The position numbers and the translations under genes are program-made. The notes under the pieces are model-generated. The model saw only the letters and a list, made by a program, of their open reading frames with translations. It ran no database searches and was not told the origin of the DNA. Shown in pieces: positions 56,487 through 64,000 of a stretch of DNA of 64,000 nt (its first letter is position 1; each line of letters opens with the position of its first letter). Source of the stretch: Bolinopsis microptera (taxonomy: Eukaryota; Ctenophora; Tentaculata; Lobata; Bolinopsidae); contig NC_087076.1 of the NCBI RefSeq assembly GCF_026151205.1, positions 17,595,419 through 17,659,418 of the forward strand. Direction: 5' to 3'.

Positions 56487-59400
56487 ATGTCAGTGCCCCA
56501 GGCACGATTGCGTCTCGACTGGATCTACGGATACCGGGGACACCAGTGCCGACAAAATGTCCAATACCTTGCTTCTGGAGAGATAGTCTACTTCGTAGCA
56601 GCAGCTGCTGTAGTCTACGACCCTACAAAGAAGCAACAGCGCCACTTCATCGAGCACACAGACGATATCATATCCCTTACTACACACCCGGATATGAAGA
56701 TAGTAGCTACGGGCGAGATAGGAAGTTCTCCAGTAATATACATCTGGGATTCTGAGACCCTGGTAATTGAGTCGGTGTTGTCCGGTAACCATTCAGCTGG
56801 GATCACTGCTATGGCCTTCAGCTCTTCTGGTAACTTGCTGGGGAGTATCGATCTAGCTGCTACCAGCACATTCTGTATATACGATTGGAGGAGAGGGAAG
56901 ATATTGGCTAAGCATTCGATGGAGACTGATAGAGTTTTCGATATCAAATTCAAGCCAGGTTAGATTCAGATTTAGATTTAATCAATTAGTTATGAAATTG
57001 AATTGGTTTATCAAGTTCTTGTTATAAATAAATACTGCTAGTAGTGCAGAGAAGTAAGCTAAAATCTATTCTAATTTCAGATGACGACAGTGCAGTGGTC
57101 ACGTGTGGTGTTAAACACATAAACTTCTGGAAACACTGCGGGAACGCATTACAGATACGGAAAGGGAAGATGATAAACAAGACGGGAGAGATTCAGAGTC
57201 AGATGTGTGTGGTGTTCGGGGAGGAGGAAAACTGTTTCTCAGGAACACTTTCAGGTGGGGAGGCTTTAAAAGTGGGATTGTTATTTTGTAGGTTAGCAGC
57301 ATTCCTTTATAGGTGATGGGATGAAAAACCAGTTATGAATAGTATAGTGTACCAGTACAGTAGCAATACCTGGCAATAGTTTAGGATGTGATGATCTGAA
57401 TCTTAAAAGTATACACCGTGTTAAATGTAACCCGTTCTTATGTAAAAATCACATTTTACAGGAGACATATACCATTGGAGCGGCGGACAACTAACAGCTA
57501 TAATCTCGAATGCTCACACCGGAGCTGTCTTCTCCATGCACCGCTCAGCGGAGGGTATCGCCAGTGCCGGCAAGGACGGTACCATAAAACTATGGAGCTC
57601 CAACCTGACTCTCATCACCACAATCGACCTGTCAATCACCAACCTCGGGGCTGAAAACTTGTGTTTGAGATCGATAGTGTGGTATAAAGATCACATTGTA
57701 GTGGGAACCAAGACAAGCTGTATTATAGATGTAGATGTGAAGGACAGAAGTAGACCTAGGATTCTGGTTAGTGGACATAGTGAAGGTGCTATGTGGGCCC
57801 TAGCTACTCATCCCAAGAAGGACTTCTTTGTTACTGGTAAGCTTTCCAAAATTTATTCTTCGAATATCTGCCAATTTATTTGTTGTAGCGGGTGCATAAA
57901 GTTAAATATTTTATTTGGAAATTCAAATAATTGTTATACATGAAAATCAAGCGTTACAATTTAGGTGCATGTAAAATTATATTGATCATACTATTTTGAT
58001 ATACAACTAATGGAAACAGTGGTATTGCAATATAAGTTGCATACTGAGTTCGAGTGGCCAGGTAATAATAACTAAACTAAAGAAATAAATTAGAATATAT
58101 TATAATATAATAGTTATACAAATTTATTCGGCTGAACAACACATGGTAAGAGCCACATTAATATTTTCCATATAATAGCCATAGAACATTCCTGGAATAT
58201 TTGGACACGTTAAAGAGAAGATAAGATAAGAGAGCAGTTGTAGTGTAAGATCAGTTCCTGATTTGAAGAATCTGTCTCCCCCAAGATTTCACCCTCAATC
58301 TCACCTCCCTCATCCTCCAAAAGTAAAGGAGCGGGTTGAGGGTAGCATTTAGAACGGTACACAAAATCTCACTTAACGGCCAGCTGTAAAAGAACATGAA
58401 AGTGCTCGAGTAAATTTGTCCCGGATAATCGTTATTCAAAACATCTGTTAGCGTGTACAGGACAGTATTGACGAAAGTGAAGGAGTTGCACACCAGGTAG
58501 ACGGCTGCAAAGTACATGATAGCCCAGGAGGCGTTTCTGTTGTTTCTACTGGAAACATTTTCACTTCCAATGGATGAGTTGTCGGTGTTTTTCTGAAGCT
58601 TTGTTACTGACGCCAAAAATGATAAAAGTACGAGAATTGGAGGAAATCCAGTTGATATATTATAGTTTACATGATACAAAGTCTTGACAAGTCCTTTTTT
58701 ACTGAATACTCTTTGGCAGAATCCCACCGATATGACGTAGGAATTGTAAGATACCAAATACGAGAGACCGATCCAAACAGCTTGATAAATGAAATAAACT
58801 GGGATCGACATTAGCGCAGCTTTTTTGTTGATTCTGTAAAATGGTGAGAATATAACAATAGCTCTGGAAACTGACAGCAACATTACAACATACATGGACA
58901 TCAGTTGAACTGATAGCAAGATAAAGTACCAAACAGAACAGAACACACCACTCTCCATTACACCAGCTTGTCGACCGTTGAATAAACTCATAGCAACGGG
59001 AAGGTGAATAACGCTGCTGATAAGGTCGATGGAACAAGCCACAATATACAGCAGAGTTGACAGATTCCGTTTCTTTGACTGAAGGAAGTGTGTCAGGGCT
59101 AGGAAGTTTCCCGGGAGTCCAACTATAAGGCAAGCACAGAAGGATGTAGCCAGCACACAGTCGCACACTCTGTAGACGTGCCTTGTATTAAGTCTACATC
59201 CTGGGGTGTGGTGAGGGATGGGTGTTGAGTTCCTCCCTTGCAGTACTAGCAAAGTGGTGATCATTGTTATCGAGATGGTTGGGCAAAACAGTGAACGAAT
59301 CAGGTCACTTTAAGCTGCGTACAGTCAACGTCTACTGAGAAATATCTTCCAGAGGTATTAAACTGAAAGATATGGCCAGTATAAATTACTTGCAATAATG

Positions 59401-62400
59401 GTTATAGCCTCCACTAATTACTATTGGAATAAAGCTGCTGCTAGTTCACGTGATCGTTTATTCACTGTATGAAGCATATTTTGCACCTGCTGTTATATTT
59501 AAAAAGGTGAGCCATATGCGTCTTAGTGAATGGAAGGGAGGTTATTAAAGGGAGGTTATTTACTGATCTAGTTAAAATATATAATTTTTAGGGCCAGCAA
59601 TTTAAGCCAAACACCTGGCCAATCTTATACCTGCCCAGTTCAATATATAGGCTATAGCACCAGAATATAGTCAATATAGTATAGTCGCAAGCCTGGGACC
59701 ACTACTAGCATTGTCACAACATCTACAAAGCTGCCATATAGCCTGACTGACAATTTTCTCGACTGACTGACAATGTTTATTCTTTTCCCCATTTAGAATA
59801 CAAAGATTAATACATTTTAGCTTATGATTAATATTATATTTTTACCTATAGTTTACCTAGATAGCAGTCAAACGAAATGAATATAACTACAGAAAAAGCA
59901 CCGAAAACCTTTTTTGATGCAACTATAAGAGTTGGCGAGCCGAGACGAAGAGACTTTGTTGAATAATTAATATATTCTCTGATTAAAATCAATGATTAAT
60001 TAATCAATTTATTTTTGGATGCAATTGTAAAAGTTGGCGAACCGAGACGAAGAGATTTTGTTAAACAATTATTATATCCTCTGATTAAAATCAACAACTA
60101 AGTAATCATATTATTGAACTGCTGTTCTACTTCAGGGAGTGATGACTGTACTATAAGGGTTTGGGATGCCACCAAGCACTTTACAACCTCCTTATCTACC
60201 ATGTCAGACTCTGTGCGTGCCCTCGCTTTCTCACCAAACGGTCAAGAGCTAGCTACAGGGCTAAAGAACGGTGATCTTGTACTTCTAGAGTTTCCGGCAA
60301 TGAAGAAGATAGCTGAGTTGATCGGAACTGGGGAGGCTATACACGAAATCAAATTTTCCCCGAAAGGTTTGAAATTGTAGCTTACGGTTATTTTCTTCTT
60401 TTCGTGCCGAATCCCTATTTAAAACTATCCAGACTGTAGAAAACGGAGATAAAATATTAAGGTTTTGAATGCTTAAATTAAATTATTTTATACACAGCAC
60501 ATTAATAACTTGACCTTAGTAATTGATCCCAAACTTGTTCAGGTGACTACATAGCTGCAGGTTACAACGATGGTCTAGTGCCTAGTGTTCAGCACCTCTA
60601 CAGGTTTTGCAAAACCCCTCATATTCCGAGGTCACACCGACTTCATCTCCCACATGGACTGGTCTGATGACGGAGAATACCTCTTTACAAACGCTGGCAC
60701 CAACCAGACTAAGATATTCTCCATCTCATCTTCAGCTGAAGTTGGACAGGTCTCGGGGGACTCTAAAGCCAGTACCTATACCCGGGTTATGGGCGCCCAG
60801 GTTCAGGGGATCTACCCTAAGTTCATGAAGGATGTGAACGATGTTAACGCTATTGACGTGGATCAGACTGCTAAGCTAGCTGTAACTGGTGATGACTATG
60901 GGAATGTCAAGTTGTTTGATTTCCCTTGTGATGCCCCGGGTAGTAAAGCTAAACGCTACATCGGACACTCCGCTCACGTGACCAACGTTCGTTTTAACCA
61001 CTCTAAGAAAATAGCGATCAGTATAGGGGGTGAGGATCACGCTGTGTTCCAATGGAAGGTCTACCAGGGAATGGAGGTCCCTAAAGGACACTCCCAAACT
61101 GTGGACTCTTGTGATGAAGAATCTGATACTTCCGATGCTGAACTGGACTCTGACCTAGAGGAGGAAACTCAGATATCGTATGATAGACCAAGATACAAGG
61201 AAGATACTATCAAAGCTAGAGGAAGGAAGAAAGGACCAGGAGCAGTGACCAGACCTCCTGCTCCTGATGGGGGTCTCCTCCTGGATTTCGTGTTTGGATA
61301 CCGAGGATACGATGCCAGGAACAACATTCACTTCACTGCCCAGAAGGAGATTGTGTACCACGTGGCTGCACTTGGGATCCTGTATGACAGTGAGAACCAC
61401 ACTCAGAGGTTTTACAATAAACACACTGATGACATCCTCTGTCTTGCTCTTCACCCCATGAAAGATTATGCTGCCACCGGCCAAGTTGGTCGAGATCCCG
61501 CAATACATGTTTGGGATATTACTAAAACTACCACGATATCCATCCTGAAGGGACAGCACCAAAGGGGGGTGTGCTCGGTAGATTTCAGTTCAGACGGAAA
61601 ACTTCTTGCTTCAGTCGGACTGGACGACAACCACACTATTGTTATCTGGGGTTGGAGAAAAGGTGAGAAGTTATCTTCTGTTCGAGGAAACAAGGCTAGA
61701 ATATTCTCCCTGAAATGGAAAACTGGCTCGAATGAGAGCTTGGTATCTGTAGGAGTGAGGCATATTAGTTTCTGGACTATGAAAGGAGCAAGTTTGACAT
61801 CAAAGCGGGGGATATTCGGAAAATCTGGTAAAGCATGCACAATGCTATGTTGTTCCTTTTCAAAGACAGGAGACCTAACTTTCAGTGGCGGTGAAAATGG
61901 TTTGGTTTACATTTGGGATGGTCCGAGATTAAAATCAACTGTAGAGGCCCACAAAGGCGCAATCCATGCTATTTGTGCTCTGGACAGAGGCTATGTCACC
62001 GGTGGCAAAGATGGAACTGTATGTTTATGGGACGATACTTTTGAAGCTCTTCTCAAACAATATTCGCTAGCAACTTTTAAAACTGAGAATCCAATGCTAA
62101 TGATGAACCCCGTGCAAGCAGTTCGGGGTATAGCACTCGGGCAAGGTAAAATAATCGTGGGCACAAGAAAAGGGAATATATTCGAGATTGAAAAGAGTGG
62201 TCACGTGGAACTGTTGGTCGGTGGTCATGCGGAGGGAGAGGTGTGGGGTCTAGGGCCCCATCCAACTGAACAAGTCTTTGCTACTGTCAGCGATGATAAG
62301 ACACTCAAAGTATGGGATGCAGCTGAGAAGTTACTAGTTTTGAACAAATCCCTGACGGTAGAGGCCCGGTCTGTTTGTTTCTCAAATTCAGGAGATCTCC

Positions 62401-64000
62401 TTGCCGTTGGCTACAAAACAGGCTCTGTTGAGATCATGAAAACAGAAGACTACACTCTGGTAGCGTCGTTTAAACACAGAAAAGAAAACATATCTGACTT
62501 AGCATTTTCTCCAAACCAAGACAAGTTCTTAGCAGTGGCTTCTAACGACAACTTTGTAGACATTTACTCAGTACCTGACTTTAAACGAGTTTGTGTTTGC
62601 AAAGGAGCCTCCAGTTACATCACCCACGTGGACTGGGATAGGTCGGGGAGTCTGCTGATGACTAACTCTGGAGCAAAAGAGGTGCTATTTTACGAAATTC
62701 CTAAAGGAGCCCGCATTCCTCTGAAAACCTCGGACATTGGTTCTCAGGATTGGGGAACATGGACGAGTGTGTTGTCTCCCCAGTGCACTGGTATCTGGCC
62801 CAGTCCGAGTGATGTGACTGATGTTAACGCTGCTCATGTTTCTCACAACGGTAACATTATCGCCACTGGGGACGACTTCGGATTTGTCAAACTCTTTGAT
62901 TTCCCTGCCCTCCAGAAGAACGCTAAGTGTAAGAAGTATGCGGGACACAGCGCACACGTGACCAACGTTCGGTGGACCAAGAGTGACAACTTCCTTGTGA
63001 CAACAGGTGGTGGAGACACATCAGTGATGTTGTGGTCACACCGGGGTTTAACAGCGAGTAACGGGGAGAGTGACGAGTCAGAGAGTGAGGTAGAGGAGGA
63101 TGGTTACGACTCTGATGTGGAGTTCGAGTGTTCTATTAACTACAATCTGAAGACATACTCCAACCCTATCAGGGTGGTGGGTGATGGTGTCCGCCCTGAT
63201 TTGAAGAACACCACCTACACAGCTGAAACTAAGATTGTTCGTCAACAGACGAGTGATTGTAATGTGGCTCGTAGAAAGTCCACTCATGATGTTAACTCTC
63301 TGAAACTAAAGCACGTGTTTGGGTACCGGGGGTACGATGCGCGGCACAACATACACTTCCTGGAGAAAGAGACGGAGATTGTGTACCATGCAGCTGGGTT
63401 AGGTATCGTCACTGACTTGGAGAGTTCGGAGCAGCGCTTTTACACGGAACACACAGACGATGTCCTCTGTCTGAGTGTCAACAAACACCCAAAATACAAG
63501 AACATTGTGGCAACCGGACAGCTGGGCACAAAAGCACAGGTCCTTGTCTGGAACGCTGACACTCTGCAGACTGTCTCCATATTGCAGGGATTTCACAGTG
63601 GTGGTGTGTGCACTGTGAACTTCAGCTCCAGTGGCAAGCTCCTGGTATCTGCTGGGCTGGATGAGCTGCATTCCATGGCTATATGGCACTGGGTAGATGG
63701 AACTCGTCTCGCTACAGTACAGAACACTGCCCTTCGTGTTCTACACTGCGAGTTTCGTCCTGACAGCGACACTCAGCTTGTATCAGTAGGTCAGAAACAT
63801 GTTAACTTCTGGAGTCTAGCCGGCACTGACATCGTCTCCAGAAAAGTGAAGATCTCAGAGAGTTTAGGAGTGAAGATGCAGACCATGTTATCTGTTGCGT
63901 TTAGTACTGCAGGGATCACGTACACTGGTACTATTACTGGGAGCGTGTTCGTGTGGCAGGATTCAACACTCGCACGTGTCATTGCTAGTTGTCACACTGG
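56487..64000 (+). CDS. EML5/6-like microtubule-associated WD-repeat protein, 3' partial
   Basis: EML proteins bind microtubules through a TAPE domain: a HELP motif plus tandem WD40 propellers. EML5/6 types contain three such modules. Exons 56487-56958, 57081-57254, 57462-57836, 60136-60366 and 60543 onward join in phase; the last runs open past the window end. HELP-type motifs appear three times: GYRGHQCRQNV (exon 1), GYRGYDARNNIHF (about 61290) and GYRGYDARHNIHF (about 63320). Each is followed by HTDDI/V and ATGxxG. GHSAHVTNVRF and GHSAHVTNVRW close the first two modules, each followed by an acidic Asp/Glu/Ser linker. A 7-bp tandem duplication (CTAGTGC, 60575-60588) shifts the frame early in exon 5. 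Without it the sequence reads on through NDGLVFSTSTG. Intron 3 (57837-60135) contains an antisense GPCR gene. Family call is secure; EML5 versus EML6 is not separable. Confidence 0.93.
57837..60135. other. EML intron 3
   Basis: A 2.3 kb intron that holds the antisense GPCR gene at 58251-59264. Near its end, 59916-60115 is a diverged two-copy tandem repeat of about 100 bp. Both copies contain GTTGGCGARCCGAGACGAAG, and the differences inside this block fall at third codon positions of a VGEPRRRDFV reading. The rest is AT-rich with nothing recognised. Confidence 0.6.
58251..59264 (-). CDS. Class A (rhodopsin-like) orphan GPCR, nested antisense in the EML intron
   Basis: An intronless 337-residue seven-helix receptor acting at the cell surface; its ligand is unknown. 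The N-terminus has one N-glycosylation site (N12-S-T). Helix 1 carries GLPGNFLAL (N53), helix 2 CSIDLISS (D80), and C109 precedes helix 3. The usual DRY is SRA (S133-R134-A135), keeping only the arginine. Extracellular loop 2 has a Cys for the disulfide (VGFCQRV). Helix 7 has NPLLY (N310-Y314), and the tail is short and basic. Helix 6 lacks a clear CWxP. Such receptors, with an altered DRY and a short tail, are abundant in lineage-specific expansions of early animals. The ATG at 59264 gives a plausible 33-residue extracellular N-terminus. Confidence 0.85.
   Translation of the reverse strand: MITTLLVLQGRNSTPIPHHTPGCRLNTRHVYRVCDCVLATSFCACLIVGLPGNFLALTHFLQSKKRNLSTLLYIVACSIDLISSVIHLPVAMSLFNGRQAGVMESGVFCSVWYFILLSVQLMSMYVVMLLSVSRAIVIFSPFYRINKKAALMSIPVYFIYQAVWIGLSYLVSYNSYVISVGFCQRVFSKKGLVKTLYHVNYNISTGFPPILVLLSFLASVTKLQKNTDNSSIGSENVSSRNNRNASWAIMYFAAVYLVCNSFTFVNTVLYTLTDVLNNDYPGQIYSSTFMFFYSWPLSEILCTVLNATLNPLLYFWRMREVRLRVKSWGRQILQIRN

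Overview
The window is nuclear DNA from an animal. Genes are split by GT-AG introns, and several encode pan-eukaryotic or ciliary proteins: cyclin T, Mago nashi, NUFIP1, REV3L, IK/RED, IFT88 and an EML5/6-type protein. The rest is AT-rich and repeat-laden, with a CR1-like LINE, a Penelope-like element, TIR transposons and long microsatellites. The rhodopsin-like orphan GPCR and the repeat types suggest an early-branching metazoan, perhaps a cnidarian; this is inference, not proof.

Layout. 1-3.2 kb: 3' part of a cyclin T gene (+). 4.1-8.1 kb: a Penelope-like element (-), 5' truncated and split by a 2.4 kb retroposon that carries a 257-bp tandem array. 8.2-10.3 kb: GC-rich inverted-repeat DNA. 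10.9-31.8 kb: four conserved genes head to tail on the minus strand, in transcription order IK/RED, REV3L, NUFIP1, MAGOH, with only about 250-650 bp between them. MAGOH intron 3 holds a separate same-strand gene for a proline-rich membrane protein. NUFIP1 intron 3 holds a transposon and a 282-bp CT tract. 32.5-47.9 kb: a transposon block, with two copies of a G-run-ended TIR element made largely of GGA minisatellite flanking a nearly intact LINE. 47.9-50.8 kb: repeats and a tRNA-like sequence. 50.9-52.1 kb: an unrecognised two-exon gene (+). 53.4-55.8 kb: IFT88 (+), with no intron in its coding sequence. 56.5 kb to the edge: an EML5/6-like gene (+) that runs off the window, with an antisense GPCR in its third intron.

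Most striking points: (1) LINE ORF1 appears to fuse an AlkB-like 2OG-Fe(II) dioxygenase domain to an SGNH esterase domain, upstream of an ORF2 with PHD, APE endonuclease and RT domains. (2) A family of at least three non-autonomous transposons has poly-G/poly-C termini, 6-bp target duplications and direct subterminal repeats that seem to have driven internal amplification. (3) Four otherwise well conserved genes (NUFIP1, IK, IFT88, EML) each carry one small frameshift, which looks more like residual assembly error than gene death.

Roles as known for the families: IFT88 and EML act in cilia and on microtubules; cyclin T, IK, MAGOH and NUFIP1 act in transcription, splicing, exon junctions and snoRNP assembly; REV3L acts in translesion DNA synthesis. 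No shared pathway links the minus-strand cluster beyond nuclear housekeeping.
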